Positions 15,927-24,682 are shown, counted from the stretch's first letter. The stretch: 64,000 bases of DNA from PALSA-612 sp963791225 (GCA_963791225.1 CAWBRV010000006.1:1-64000), one strand, 5' to 3'. Notes: generated by a model from the letters alone, not told the origin. A program made the numbers and translations.

Positions 15927-16916
15927 ATGAAGAGACGGATGCTGGCGTTGGCGGCGCTCCTCCTGACGGTCGGCCTGACGGTCGCCGTCGCGTCCTCGTC
16001 GAGCGCGTCCACGGCCAAGAGCGTCAAGAACTTCAAGCACGTCTTCATCATCATGATGGAGAACACGGGCATCGAGGCGCTCCAGGGCAACCCGAACGCG
16101 CCCTGGATCAACCAGGCGATCCAGACCTACGGCGTTGCCGGCAACTACTTCGGAGTCACGCACCCGAGCCAGCCCAACTACATCGCCGCGACGGCCGGCA
16201 CGACGGCGGGCGTTCCGAACGACAACGACGTCACGGTGAACCTGCCGAACATCGTCGACCAGCTCGAGGCGAAGAGCCACACCTGGAAGGGCTACATGCA
16301 GAGCCTGTCGCTGTGCACGACGAAGCTCGATCATGCGTGCGGGAACCAGCTCTACGAGCGCAAGCACAACCCGTTCGTGTCCTTCCAGGACGTCCAGTCG
16401 AGCCCGGCCCGCATGGCCAACATCGTCGACCTGAGCCAGCTCGACACTGACCTGGCGAACAACACGGTTCCGGACTACTCCTGGATCAGCCCCGACCAGT
16501 GCAACGACATGCACGGCCGGGCAGCCACGGCGAGCGACCCGTGCGACTTCTCCAACGTCCAGCTGCTGATCCAGGCCGGGGACCAGTTCCTGTCCACGTA
16601 CGTCGCCAAGATCATGGCCTCGAAGGCGTGGAGCGGCGACTCGTCGATCGTCATCACCTGGGACGAGAGCGACTTCACCGGCTCGCTGACCGACTTCGGC
16701 TTCGGTGACACTCGAGGCTGCTGCGATGCAAACCCCGGCGGTGGCCACGTGCTGACGATCGTCATCAACCGCAACTCGAACGGTCCCTCCGGGTCGTTCC
16801 AGCTCTACAACCACTACTCGCTGCTCTCGACGATCGAGAACGCGTGGAACCTCGGCTGCCTCGCGAACACCTGCGACACCGCGAACGTCAAGCCGATGAC
16901 CGACCTGACCGGCTGA
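15927..16916 (+). CDS. Secreted phosphoesterase (acid phosphatase / phospholipase C-like superfamily)
   Basis: A 329-residue protein with an N-terminal signal peptide (residues 1-28) behind a GGGAGGT ribosome site. Alkaline-phosphatase-superfamily features are HVFIIMMENT with the metal-binding Glu-Asn, THPSQPNYIAATAGTT with the probable nucleophile region, DYSWISPDQCNDMHG, and WDESDFTG plus GGGHVLTIVI carrying the later metal ligands. Close families are the AcpA/PLC phosphoesterases that release phosphate from organic esters outside the cell. It is followed by a strong hairpin terminator. Confidence 0.85.
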   Translation: MKRRMLALAALLLTVGLTVAVASSSSASTAKSVKNFKHVFIIMMENTGIEALQGNPNAPWINQAIQTYGVAGNYFGVTHPSQPNYIAATAGTTAGVPNDNDVTVNLPNIVDQLEAKSHTWKGYMQSLSLCTTKLDHACGNQLYERKHNPFVSFQDVQSSPARMANIVDLSQLDTDLANNTVPDYSWISPDQCNDMHGRAATASDPCDFSNVQLLIQAGDQFLSTYVAKIMASKAWSGDSSIVITWDESDFTGSLTDFGFGDTRGCCDANPGGGHVLTIVINRNSNGPSGSFQLYNHYSLLSTIENAWNLGCLANTCDTANVKPMTDLTG

Positions 16917-16930
16917 CGCCAGTCGACCTC

Positions 16931-16964
16931 CGGAGCGGGGCGGGAGCGATCCCGTCCCGCTCCG
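16931..16964 (+). terminator. Strong hairpin terminator after phosphoesterase gene
   Basis: A 15-bp stem (16931-16945 with 16950-16964) containing one G-T wobble, closed by a GCGA tetraloop, 15 nt after the stop codon. There is no T-run. Confidence 0.75.
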
Positions 16965-16966
16965 CG

Positions 16967-16972
16967 TACACT
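16967..16972 (+). promoter_or_regulatory. Putative -10 box (TACACT) before the Erm-like gene
   Basis: TACACT ends 7 nt before an ATG at 16980. That ATG opens a different frame (stop at 17040) from the methyltransferase, so either the real start is GTG 16999 or one base is wrong between 16980 and about 17035. Confidence 0.45.
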
Positions 16973-16998
16973 CAGCCGCATGACGACGGTGACGTTCC

Positions 16999-18441
16999 GT
17001 GGCCGTCAGGCGCGCACGCGGTGCGCAGCCGTCACGGCGTAAGCACGCACAGCACTTCCTCCGCTCGACGCGCCTCGCGGCCGAGATCGTCCGCAACGCC
17101 GGCGTCGGGCCGGACGACCTGGTCCTGGACATCGGTGCCGGCACCGGCGCTCTGACCGCCGAGCTTGCCCAGTACTGCCGGTGTGTGCGGGCGATCGAGA
17201 TCGACGCCGCCCTCACCGCCCGCCTGCACGCGCGCTTCGGCGGCGCGCCGCAGGTGGAGATCGTCCACGCGGACGCGCTCACCCTGCCGCTGCCCGGCGA
17301 GCCGTTCCGCGTCGTCGCCAACATCCCGTTCGACGCGACCGCGGCGATCTGTCGGAGGCTCCTGGACGACCCGGGCGTGCCGCTCGAACGGGCTGACCTG
17401 ATCGTCGAGCTCGGCGTGGCGCAGAAGCGCGCCCGTCTCTGCCCCAGCACGGCCCTGGGCGTCTACTGGGGCGCGTGGTACGAGTTCACGGTCGTCCGTC
17501 GACTCCACCCGTCGGCGTTCGCGCCGCCGCCGAGCGTGGACGCGGCGGTGCTCCGGATCGTGCGGCGGATCGAGCCGCTCGTGGACCGGACCGATGCGCC
17601 CGACTACAGGGCGCTCGTCGCCGGCAGCTTCCAGCGGCGCAGCGCCGTGCGCCGAGCGCTCCACGGCGTCGTCTCGTCGCGGCAGCTGAAGCGGCTCGCG
17701 AACGAGCACGGCTTCTCGCCCGAAGCATTCCCGTGGGAGCTCGACCAGCATCAGTGGGCAGCCGTCTTCGGGTTCGTCCGACGCCGGGCGGTACACTCCC
17801 CGGACACGAACCCCTTTAAGCCGGTCCCGAGAGGCCGGAAAGGAGTCGGATTGAGCACGCCTGCAAGCGCGCCCGCCGGAGAGCGGGTGCTCCTCGACGC
17901 AGAGGCGCTCCAGCGCACCCTGCACCGCATCGCCCACGAGATCATCGAGGGCAACGAGCGGCTCGACGAGGTCGCGCTGATCGGCATCCACACACGCGGT
18001 GTCTTCCTCGCCCAGCGGCTGCGGCGGCTGATCGACGAGTTCGCCGGCGCGGAGGTCGCGCTCGGCACGGTCGACATCACCTTCTACCGCGACGACGTCC
18101 AGGTGCGTGGCCGCGAGGCGCCGCTGCATCCGCAGCCGCTCGTCCGCGCGACGCGGATCGACTTCCCGCTCGAGGGCCGTACCTGCGTGCTCGTCGACGA
18201 CGTCCTCTACACCGGCCGGACGATCAGGGCCGCGATCGACGCCCTGTTCGACTACGGCCGGCCCGCCCGCGTCCAGCTCGCCGTCATCTGCGACCGCGGC
18301 CACCGCGAGCTTCCGATCCGTCCCGACTACGTCGGCAAGAACCTGCCGACCGCCCGCGGCGAACGCGTGCAGGTGGAGCTCGTCGAGGTCGACGAGGTCG
18401 ACCAGGTCCTGCTCGTTCCGTCTCCCGAGGAGGGGAGCTAG
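16999..18441 (+). CDS. Erm-like rRNA adenine dimethyltransferase, open in frame through pyrR
   Basis: Residues 1 to about 265 are an Erm/KsgA-type methyltransferase: HAQHFLRSTRLA, SAM loop LDIGAGTGALT, and the catalytic NIPF motif (VVANIPFDATAA), ending near FGFVRRRA. These enzymes dimethylate adenine N6 in 23S (Erm) or 16S (KsgA) rRNA; Erm is favoured by the N-terminal region and the presence of NIPF rather than NLPY. No stop codon occurs between this domain and PyrR, so a 480-residue Erm-linker-PyrR polypeptide is theoretically encoded. The linker corresponds to the pyr promoter and PyrR leader. I infer that PyrR is mainly made from its own start at 17851. Confidence 0.78.
   Translation: MAVRRARGAQPSRRKHAQHFLRSTRLAAEIVRNAGVGPDDLVLDIGAGTGALTAELAQYCRCVRAIEIDAALTARLHARFGGAPQVEIVHADALTLPLPGEPFRVVANIPFDATAAICRRLLDDPGVPLERADLIVELGVAQKRARLCPSTALGVYWGAWYEFTVVRRLHPSAFAPPPSVDAAVLRIVRRIEPLVDRTDAPDYRALVAGSFQRRSAVRRALHGVVSSRQLKRLANEHGFSPEAFPWELDQHQWAAVFGFVRRRAVHSPDTNPFKPVPRGRKGVGLSTPASAPAGERVLLDAEALQRTLHRIAHEIIEGNERLDEVALIGIHTRGVFLAQRLRRLIDEFAGAEVALGTVDITFYRDDVQVRGREAPLHPQPLVRATRIDFPLEGRTCVLVDDVLYTGRTIRAAIDALFDYGRPARVQLAVICDRGHRELPIRPDYVGKNLPTARGERVQVELVEVDEVDQVLLVPSPEEGS
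17792..17797 (+). promoter_or_regulatory. Putative -10 box of the pyr operon (TACACT)
   Basis: TACACT places transcription start near 17804, leaving a leader of about 46 nt that consists only of the PyrR hairpin and ribosome site. The -35 is poor (TTCGGG, spacing 19). The box lies inside the 3' end of the Erm-like reading frame. Confidence 0.5.
17813..17845 (+). promoter_or_regulatory. PyrR-binding leader hairpin masking the pyrR Shine-Dalgarno
   Basis: The lower stem is CCTTT (17813-17817) with AAAGG (17839-17843); the upper stem is CCGG (17821-17824) with CCGG (17835-17838); the loop is TCCCGAGAGG. The loop matches the conserved PyrR recognition sequence (UCC-N-G-N-GAGG). The ribosome site AAAGGAG (17839-17845) is half inside the lower stem, so PyrR-UMP binding should stop translation, as described for mycobacterial pyr leaders. 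No terminator follows, so this is translational rather than transcriptional attenuation. Confidence 0.85.
17851..18441 (+). CDS. pyrR: PyrR bifunctional pyrimidine regulator / uracil phosphoribosyltransferase
   Basis: A 196-residue type I phosphoribosyltransferase. The N terminus reads LLDAEALQRTLHRIAHEIIEGN, GIHTRGVFLAQRL follows, and the PRPP loop is CVLVDDVLYTGRTIRAA. The ending reads DYVGKNLPTARGERVQVEL, typical of PyrR. It binds the hairpin in its own leader when UMP is high. The TTG at 17851 is chosen because AAAGGAG lies 5 nt before it and the frame then starts at the family's N terminus. It is the first gene of pyrRBC-carAB-pyrKD, separated from pyrB by 2 nt. Confidence 0.93.
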   Translation: MSTPASAPAGERVLLDAEALQRTLHRIAHEIIEGNERLDEVALIGIHTRGVFLAQRLRRLIDEFAGAEVALGTVDITFYRDDVQVRGREAPLHPQPLVRATRIDFPLEGRTCVLVDDVLYTGRTIRAAIDALFDYGRPARVQLAVICDRGHRELPIRPDYVGKNLPTARGERVQVELVEVDEVDQVLLVPSPEEGS

Positions 18442-18443
18442 AA

Positions 18444-19436
18444 ATGCCCGAGATCTCCGTGATGCGGGAGGAGTTGCCGCCGATGCGACCGCCGCGGCGG
18501 CACCTGCTCTCGATCGAGGATCTGACCCGTGACGACGTCGAGCGGCTGCTCGCGACCGCGCGGACGTTCGACCAGGCCTCGCAGCGCGAACTGAAGAAGC
18601 TGCCGACGCTTCGCGGCCGCACGGTCGTGAACCTGTTCTTCGAGTCCTCGACGCGCACGTCGTCGAGCTTCGAGCTGGCCGCCAAGCGCCTGTCCGCCGA
18701 CGTGATGTCGATCAAGGCCGCCGGCTCCTCGGTCGACAAGGGCGAGTCCCTGAAGGACACCGCGCTGACGCTGAACGCGTACGACCCGGACGTGATCGTG
18801 ATCCGGCACGCGGCGATCGGGGCGCCGCGGCTCGTCGCCGAGGTGACCGGCGCCCACGTCGTCAACGCGGGCGACGGGAAGCACCAGCACCCCACCCAGG
18901 CGCTGCTCGACCTGTACACGATCCAGCAGGAACTGGGCCGCATCGAGGGCCTGCACGTGGCGATCGTCGGCGACGTGCTGCACTCGCGCGTTGCGCGCTC
19001 GGACATCCAGGCGCTCGTGCTCTGCGGCGCACGCGTGACGCTCGTCGGCCCGCCGACGCTGATTCCGCGCGGAATCGAGGCGATGGGCTGCGAGGTGAGC
19101 TCCGACATCGACGCGATCGGTGCCGCCGACGTCGTCTACGTCCTGCGCATGCAGCGCGAGCGGATGCTCGAGGGCGCCAACTATGTGCCCAGCCTGCGCG
19201 AGTACACGGCCCGCTGGGGCGTGACGCCCGAGCGGCTGCGTCCGGGACAGAAGGTGATGCACCCGGGGCCGATGAACCGTGGCGTCGAGATCGACCCGCG
19301 CGTCGCCGACGCGGCGGATGCGTTGATCGAGGCCCAGGTCCGCGCCGGACTCGTCGTCCGCATGGCCGTTCTCTACGACCTGCTGACTCACGGGCCGGTC
19401 GGAGTTCCTGTCGAGGCTGCGATGGAGGTGGCGTGA
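18444..19436 (+). CDS. pyrB: Aspartate carbamoyltransferase catalytic subunit
   Basis: A 330-residue protein with the carbamoyl-phosphate motif FFESSTRTSSSFE, the conserved HPTQALLDL and the aspartate-loop segment HPGPMNRGVEI. It condenses carbamoyl phosphate with aspartate, the committed pyrimidine step. The first 16 residues (before RRHLLSIEDL) are an unusual extension, so a later start is possible; ATG 18444 keeps the 2-nt spacing from pyrR. No regulatory pyrI is present. Its stop overlaps the pyrC ATG. Confidence 0.96.
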   Translation: MPEISVMREELPPMRPPRRHLLSIEDLTRDDVERLLATARTFDQASQRELKKLPTLRGRTVVNLFFESSTRTSSSFELAAKRLSADVMSIKAAGSSVDKGESLKDTALTLNAYDPDVIVIRHAAIGAPRLVAEVTGAHVVNAGDGKHQHPTQALLDLYTIQQELGRIEGLHVAIVGDVLHSRVARSDIQALVLCGARVTLVGPPTLIPRGIEAMGCEVSSDIDAIGAADVVYVLRMQRERMLEGANYVPSLREYTARWGVTPERLRPGQKVMHPGPMNRGVEIDPRVADAADALIEAQVRAGLVVRMAVLYDLLTHGPVGVPVEAAMEVA

Positions 19437-20737
19437 TGCTGTTCGCGAGTGAAGCGCGCGGAGAGGACGTCGTGTTCCGCGGCGCGCGGGTGCTCGACCC
19501 GTCGGAGGGCGTCGACGAGGTGGTCGACGTCCGGGTCGACGCGGGCGTGATCGCCGCGATCGGCGCCGGGCTCGACACGAACGAGCACCGGGTCTTCGAC
19601 GGCGCCGGCCTCGTCCTGGCGCCGGCCTTCGTCGATCCCCACGTCCACCTGCGGACGCCCGGCCGCGAGGACGAGGAGACGATCGCCTCCGGCACGGACG
19701 CGGCTGCCGCCGGCGGCTACTGCGCGATCTTCGCGATGCCGAACACCGATCCGATCGTCGACTCCGCAGCCGTGCTCTCGTCGCTCGTCGAGAAGGCGCG
19801 CGCCGAGGCGGTGATCCCGGTCGGGTTCCTGGCCGCGATCTCGAAGGGCCAGGCCGGCACGGAGCTGACGGAGATGGGCGAGCTCGCCGATGCGGGCGCC
19901 GCCGGGTTCACCGACGACGGGCGTCCGGTCGTCTCACCGGGGCTGATGCGGCGGGCGCTCCAGTACAGCCCGATCGCCGGGCGGCGCGTCGCCGTCCACT
20001 GCGAGGAGCCGACCCTCACCCGCGGCGGCCATATGCACGAGGGTGCCGTCTCGGCCGAGCTCGGCTTCACCGGCTACCCGTCGGTCGGCGAAAGCGTCAT
20101 GGTCGAGCGAGACCTGTCGCTCGCGGGCTTCGAAGACCGGCCGCTGCACCTGATGCACCTCTCGGCCCGCGAGTCGGTCGAGGCGCTCTCGCGCGCCCAG
20201 GTCGCCGGAGTCGCCGCGACCGGCGAGGTGACGCCGCACCACCTCTGCCTGACGGACGAGGCGGTGCGCTCGCTCGACCCGAACGTGAAGATGAATCCGC
20301 CGCTGCGAGGCGCCGACGACCGTGCCGCACTCGTCGCAGGACTCCGTGACGGGACGATCTCCTGCGTCGCCACCGACCACGCGCCACATGCGCGGCAGGA
20401 GAAGGACGTCCCGTTCGAGGAGGCGCCGTTCGGCGTCACCGGCCTCGAGACCGCGTTCGCCGCGCTGAACACGCATCTCGTCGGGCCGGGACTGCTGACG
20501 CTCGAGACGCTGCTCGAGCGGATGTCGGCCGGGCCGGCGCGCGCGTTCGGGCTCGAGCAGCCGCGGATCGCCGTCGGCGCGACCGCGAACCTCGTCCTGC
20601 TCGACACCGGGTCGGCCTGGCGCGTGAGCGAGGACGGCTTCCGCTCGCGCTCGGTCAACTCGTGGCTGCTCGGACAGACGCTCAAGGGCAAGGTGCGGCT
20701 GACGGTTGCCGCCGGCCGGGTGGTCTTCGACGCATGA
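19436..20737 (+). CDS. pyrC: Dihydroorotase (class I)
   Basis: A 433-residue amidohydrolase. Metal ligands are visible in DPHVHLRTPGRED (HxH), in HCEEPT and LMHLSARES, and in ATDHAPHARQEKD carrying the catalytic Asp. This is the class I (Firmicutes/actinobacterial) type. It closes carbamoyl aspartate to dihydroorotate. The start ATG 19436 overlaps the pyrB stop (TGATG), and its stop overlaps the carA ATG, so the operon is tightly coupled. Confidence 0.95.
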   Translation: MLFASEARGEDVVFRGARVLDPSEGVDEVVDVRVDAGVIAAIGAGLDTNEHRVFDGAGLVLAPAFVDPHVHLRTPGREDEETIASGTDAAAAGGYCAIFAMPNTDPIVDSAAVLSSLVEKARAEAVIPVGFLAAISKGQAGTELTEMGELADAGAAGFTDDGRPVVSPGLMRRALQYSPIAGRRVAVHCEEPTLTRGGHMHEGAVSAELGFTGYPSVGESVMVERDLSLAGFEDRPLHLMHLSARESVEALSRAQVAGVAATGEVTPHHLCLTDEAVRSLDPNVKMNPPLRGADDRAALVAGLRDGTISCVATDHAPHARQEKDVPFEEAPFGVTGLETAFAALNTHLVGPGLLTLETLLERMSAGPARAFGLEQPRIAVGATANLVLLDTGSAWRVSEDGFRSRSVNSWLLGQTLKGKVRLTVAAGRVVFDA

Positions 20738-21771
20738 CGGGCGCGCTCGTGCTCGAGGACGGCGAGGTCTTCGCCGGCCGCTCGGTGGGCGCCGCCGGCA
20801 CGGCGTTCGGCGAGGCGGTCTTCGCGACCGCGATGACGGGCTACCAGGAGCTCGTCACCGACCCGAGTTACGCCGAGCAGATCCTCTGTTTCACGGCGCC
20901 GATGATCGGCAACTACGGGGTTGCCGACGAGCGCTGCGAGTCGTCGGCCGTGCACGTGCGCGGCGTCGTCATGCGGGAGGCGCGGGGGCCTGAGTGGACG
21001 AAGTGGCTCGCCCAGAACGACGTCGTCGCGCTGACGGGCATGGACACGCGCTCGCTCGTCCTGCACCTTCGCGACGGCGGCTCGAAGCGCGCCGCAATCG
21101 CGGCCGGCGAGGTCGACGTCGAGGAGACGCTGGCAGCGGTTTGCGCCCGGCCGGGCATGGACGGATGCTCGCTCGCGGCCGGAGTCTCGACGGAGGAGCC
21201 GTACCGGTTCTGCGCAGGCGAGGGCCCGGACGTGGCCGTCGTCGACTACGGGTGCAAGCGCTCGATCCTCGGCCGACTCGCCCGGACCGGTGCGTCCGTG
21301 ACCGTCTACCCGCACGACGTGGACTCGGACACGCTCGCGGGACACGACGGCGTCCTGCTCTCGAACGGGCCCGGCGACCCAGAGCCGCTGCAGGACGAGG
21401 TCGCGACTCTGTCCGGCCTGGTGGGCCGCGTGCCGGTCTTCGGGATCTGCCTCGGCCATCAGCTGCTCGCGCTCGCGACCGGCCTCGAGACGTTCAAGCT
21501 GCCGTTCGGGCACCGCGGGGCGAACCATCCAGTGGTCGACCGGCCGTCGGGCCGCGTGCTCGTGACGAGCCAGAACCATGGCTTCGCCGTCCGCCCGTCG
21601 GAGGGACGCGAGGCGACGCACGTGTCGCTCTACGACGGCACGGTCGAGGGACTCGAGTACCCGGAGCTCCGCGCCCGCTCGGTGCAGTTCCACCCCGAGG
21701 CGGGGCCCGGGCCGCACGACGCCTGGCCGCTGCTCGAGTCATGGGTGGAGGAGCTTCGTGCCGCGGCGTAA
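20734..21771 (+). CDS. carA: Carbamoyl-phosphate synthase small (glutaminase) subunit
   Basis: A 345-residue protein: N-terminal CPSase small domain (LVLEDGEVFAGRS, TAMTGYQELVTDPSY) and a C-terminal class I glutamine amidotransferase domain with the nucleophile elbow FGICLGHQLLA and the His/Glu pair in VQFHPEAGPGPHD. It supplies ammonia from glutamine to CarB. It overlaps carB by 14 bp and pyrC by 4 bp. Confidence 0.95.
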   Translation: MTGALVLEDGEVFAGRSVGAAGTAFGEAVFATAMTGYQELVTDPSYAEQILCFTAPMIGNYGVADERCESSAVHVRGVVMREARGPEWTKWLAQNDVVALTGMDTRSLVLHLRDGGSKRAAIAAGEVDVEETLAAVCARPGMDGCSLAAGVSTEEPYRFCAGEGPDVAVVDYGCKRSILGRLARTGASVTVYPHDVDSDTLAGHDGVLLSNGPGDPEPLQDEVATLSGLVGRVPVFGICLGHQLLALATGLETFKLPFGHRGANHPVVDRPSGRVLVTSQNHGFAVRPSEGREATHVSLYDGTVEGLEYPELRARSVQFHPEAGPGPHDAWPLLESWVEELRAAA

Positions 21772-24682
21772 CGACATCAAATCCGTCCTGATCATCGGCT
21801 CCGGGCCGATCGTGATCGGGCAGGCATGTGAGTTCGACTACGCGGGCTGCCAGGCGCTCAAGGTGCTTCGCGAGGACGGGTTCCGCACGATCGTGGTCAA
21901 CTCGAACCCGGCGACGATCATGACCGACCCCGGATTCGCCGACCGCACCTACCTCGAGCCGCTCGACCTCGAGGGCGTCGGCGCCGTGATCGAGCGCGAG
22001 CAGCCGGATGCCGTGCTGCCGACGATGGGCGGGCAAACGGGGCTCAACCTGGCCCGGGACCTCGCCGAGGTGGGCCTGCTGTTCGGCGCCGAGCTGATCG
22101 GCGCTCCGCTCGACGTGATCCAGCGCGCTGAGGATCGCGAGCTCTTCCGCGACGCGGTGCGAAGCGTCGGCCTGGCCGTGCCCGAGTCGCGAATCGTCAC
22201 GTCGCTCGACGAGCTGGACGGCATCAAGCTGCCCGCCGTCGTCAGGCCGGCGTTCACGCTCGGCGGCCACGGCGGCGGCTTCGTCGCGACACCGCCGGAT
22301 CTCCACCGGCAGGTGGAGATCGGACTGGCGGAGAGCCCGATCGGGCAGGTCCTGGTCGAGGAGTCGGTGCGCGGGTGGGACGAGTTCGAGCTCGAGGTCG
22401 TGCGCGACGCGGCGGACAACGTCGTGATCGTCTGCTCGATCGAGAACCTCGACCCGATGGGAGTGCACACTGGCGACTCGGTGACGGTCGCGCCGCAGAT
22501 GACCCTCTCGGACGATGCCTATCAGGAACTCCGCGACGCGGCGGCGGCCGTGATCCGCGCCGTCGGCGTCGAGTGCGGCGGCTCGAACATCCAGTTCGCC
22601 CGCAGCCGCGAGACCGGCGACGTGCGCGTGATCGAGATGAACCCGCGCGTCTCCCGCTCCTCGGCGCTCGCGTCGAAGGCGACCGGCTACCCGATCGCGA
22701 AGGTTGCCGCCAAGCTCGCCGTCGGCTACACGCTCGACGAGATCCCGAACGACCTGACGCGGACGACGCCCGCGAGCTTCGAGCCGACGCTCGACTACGT
22801 CGTCGTCAAGTTCCCGCGCTTCGCGTTCGAGAAGTTCCCCGGCGCCGACACGACGCTGGGCACGCAGATGAAGTCGGTCGGCGAGTCGATGGGGATTGGC
22901 CGCACCTTCGCAGAGGCGTTCTGGAAGGCGCGTCGCGGGCTCGAGATCGATCCCGAGTGGCGGCCCGAGAACCTCCATCCCTGGTTCGCACGCGAACTCG
23001 AGGCTCCCAGGCCCGAGGGGCCGGTCGTGTACCGCCGCGTCGACTCCTGCGCCGGCGAGGTCGCCGCCGACTCGAACTACTTCTACTCGACGCGCGGCGA
23101 GCGCGACGAACAGCCTCCCGAGCCCGGCAAGAGCGTCGTCATCCTCGGTTCGGGCCCGAACCGGATCGGACAGGGGATCGAGTTCGACTACTGCTGCGTC
23201 CACGCGGCGCAGGCCTTCCGCGGGCTCGGCTACGAGTCGGTGATGGTCAACTGCAATCCCGAGACCGTCTCCACCGACTACGACACGTCCGACCGGCTCT
23301 ACTTCGAGCCGCTCGACGAGGAGTCCGTGCTCGCTGTGCTCGAACGGGAGCAGCCGGTCGGGGTCTGCATCCAGTTCGGCGGCCAGACGCCGCTCAAGCT
23401 CGCCCGGGCGATCGAGCGCGCCGGCCACCGCATCCTCGGGACGCCGTTCGACGCCGTCGACCTGGCCGAGGACCGCGAGCGCTTCGGCGGCTTGCTCGCC
23501 CGGCTCGGCATCCGCTGCCCGGAGTGGGGGACGGCCATGACGGCGGCCGAGGCGATCGAGGTCGCCGACCGGATCGGCTATCCCGTCCTCGTGCGGCCCT
23601 CCTACGTGCTCGGCGGCCGCGCCATGCGCGTCTGCTACCGGCCCGACCAGATTCACGCCGCCTTCGAGCACCTCACCGGGCCGGTGCTCGTCGACCGCTT
23701 CCTCGAGGCCGCGCTCGAGATCGACGTCGACGCCCTCTGCGACGGCGAGGAGACCTACGTCGCGGCGGTGATGGAGCACGTCGAGGAGGCGGGCGTGCAC
23801 TCGGGCGACTCGTCGTGCGTGCTGCCGCCGCACTCGCTCGCACCCGAGCACGAGCACGAGATCCGCTCGGTCGTCGAGCGGCTCGCGCCGGCGCTCGGGG
23901 TCGTCGGGCTGATCAACGTCCAGCTCGCCGTCGCCGACGGCGACGTCTACGTGCTCGAGGCGAACCCACGCGCCTCCCGCACCGTGCCCTTCGCCAGCAA
24001 GGCGATCGGCGTCAACCTGGTCGAGGCCGCCTGCCGCCTGACGGCCGGCGCCCGCCTGGCCGAGCTCGTGCTGCCCCGCCGGCGCGCCGGGCGGCCGCAC
24101 CGTGGGCCGGTCTCGGTCAAGGCGGCCGTGCTCCCCTTCGCGCGCTTCCCCGGGAGCGACCCCGTGCTCGGGCCCGAGATGCGCTCGACCGGCGAGGTGA
24201 TGGCGTTCGCACTCGACTTCCCGAGCGCGTTCGCGAAGGCCGAGCGCGCCGCCGGCAGGCCGCTGCCCGTCGAGGGCACCGCGTTCCTGTCGGTCCGCGA
24301 CGAGGACAAGCAGGCGCTCGTCCCCGTCGCCCGGACGCTCGCCGGCCTCGGCTTCCGGCTCGTCGCGACCGGCGGGACCGCCGCAGCGCTCGCCTCGGCG
24401 GGGATCGACGTCGAGCCGGTCGCGAAAGTCTCGGAGGCGGCCGGTGGGACGACCGTGGTCGACCTGATTCGCAAGCACCGTTGCCAGCTCGTGCTCAACA
24501 CGCCGCAGGGCTCGGAGGCGCGGAGCGATGGGTACCGCATCCGCGAGGCAGCGCTGCGCGCGCGCGTTCCGTGTATCACGACGCTCGCGGGTGCTGCCGC
24601 AGCGGTGGAGGCGATCGCCGGCGCCCGCGCCGAGTCAGCGCGGAGCCTGCAGGAGAGACATGGGGCAGCGGCAACGGCTTAG
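21758..24682 (+). CDS. carB: Carbamoyl-phosphate synthase large subunit lacking most of the oligomerization domain
   Basis: 974 residues, about 100 short of the usual 1070. Both ATP-grasp halves are complete (VLIIGSGPIVIGQACEFDYAG ... and VVILGSGPNRIGQGIEFDYCC ...), as is the C-terminal MGS-like allosteric domain (about 850-974). The gap is in the middle: after KARRGLE (residue about 394) only ENLHPWFARELE and a short linker remain before VVYRRVDSCAGE (about 423), where E. coli CarB has an oligomerization domain of roughly 150 residues. The reading frame is unbroken, so this is a real compact form, not a sequence error. The start is GTG 21758. Confidence 0.94.
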   Translation: MPRRNDIKSVLIIGSGPIVIGQACEFDYAGCQALKVLREDGFRTIVVNSNPATIMTDPGFADRTYLEPLDLEGVGAVIEREQPDAVLPTMGGQTGLNLARDLAEVGLLFGAELIGAPLDVIQRAEDRELFRDAVRSVGLAVPESRIVTSLDELDGIKLPAVVRPAFTLGGHGGGFVATPPDLHRQVEIGLAESPIGQVLVEESVRGWDEFELEVVRDAADNVVIVCSIENLDPMGVHTGDSVTVAPQMTLSDDAYQELRDAAAAVIRAVGVECGGSNIQFARSRETGDVRVIEMNPRVSRSSALASKATGYPIAKVAAKLAVGYTLDEIPNDLTRTTPASFEPTLDYVVVKFPRFAFEKFPGADTTLGTQMKSVGESMGIGRTFAEAFWKARRGLEIDPEWRPENLHPWFARELEAPRPEGPVVYRRVDSCAGEVAADSNYFYSTRGERDEQPPEPGKSVVILGSGPNRIGQGIEFDYCCVHAAQAFRGLGYESVMVNCNPETVSTDYDTSDRLYFEPLDEESVLAVLEREQPVGVCIQFGGQTPLKLARAIERAGHRILGTPFDAVDLAEDRERFGGLLARLGIRCPEWGTAMTAAEAIEVADRIGYPVLVRPSYVLGGRAMRVCYRPDQIHAAFEHLTGPVLVDRFLEAALEIDVDALCDGEETYVAAVMEHVEEAGVHSGDSSCVLPPHSLAPEHEHEIRSVVERLAPALGVVGLINVQLAVADGDVYVLEANPRASRTVPFASKAIGVNLVEAACRLTAGARLAELVLPRRRAGRPHRGPVSVKAAVLPFARFPGSDPVLGPEMRSTGEVMAFALDFPSAFAKAERAAGRPLPVEGTAFLSVRDEDKQALVPVARTLAGLGFRLVATGGTAAALASAGIDVEPVAKVSEAAGGTTVVDLIRKHRCQLVLNTPQGSEARSDGYRIREAALRARVPCITTLAGAAAAVEAIAGARAESARSLQERHGAAATA

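Noticed and set aside
17765..17797. A good -35 box for the pyr promoter
   Set aside because: The best candidate (TTCGGG) has poor sequence and spacing; only the -10 box is kept.
21494..24478. 994-codon open frame on the reverse strand opposite carB
   Set aside because: Composition is Asp/Arg/Val repeats produced by reading GC-rich codons backwards; carB on the plus strand has every family motif. A shadow frame.
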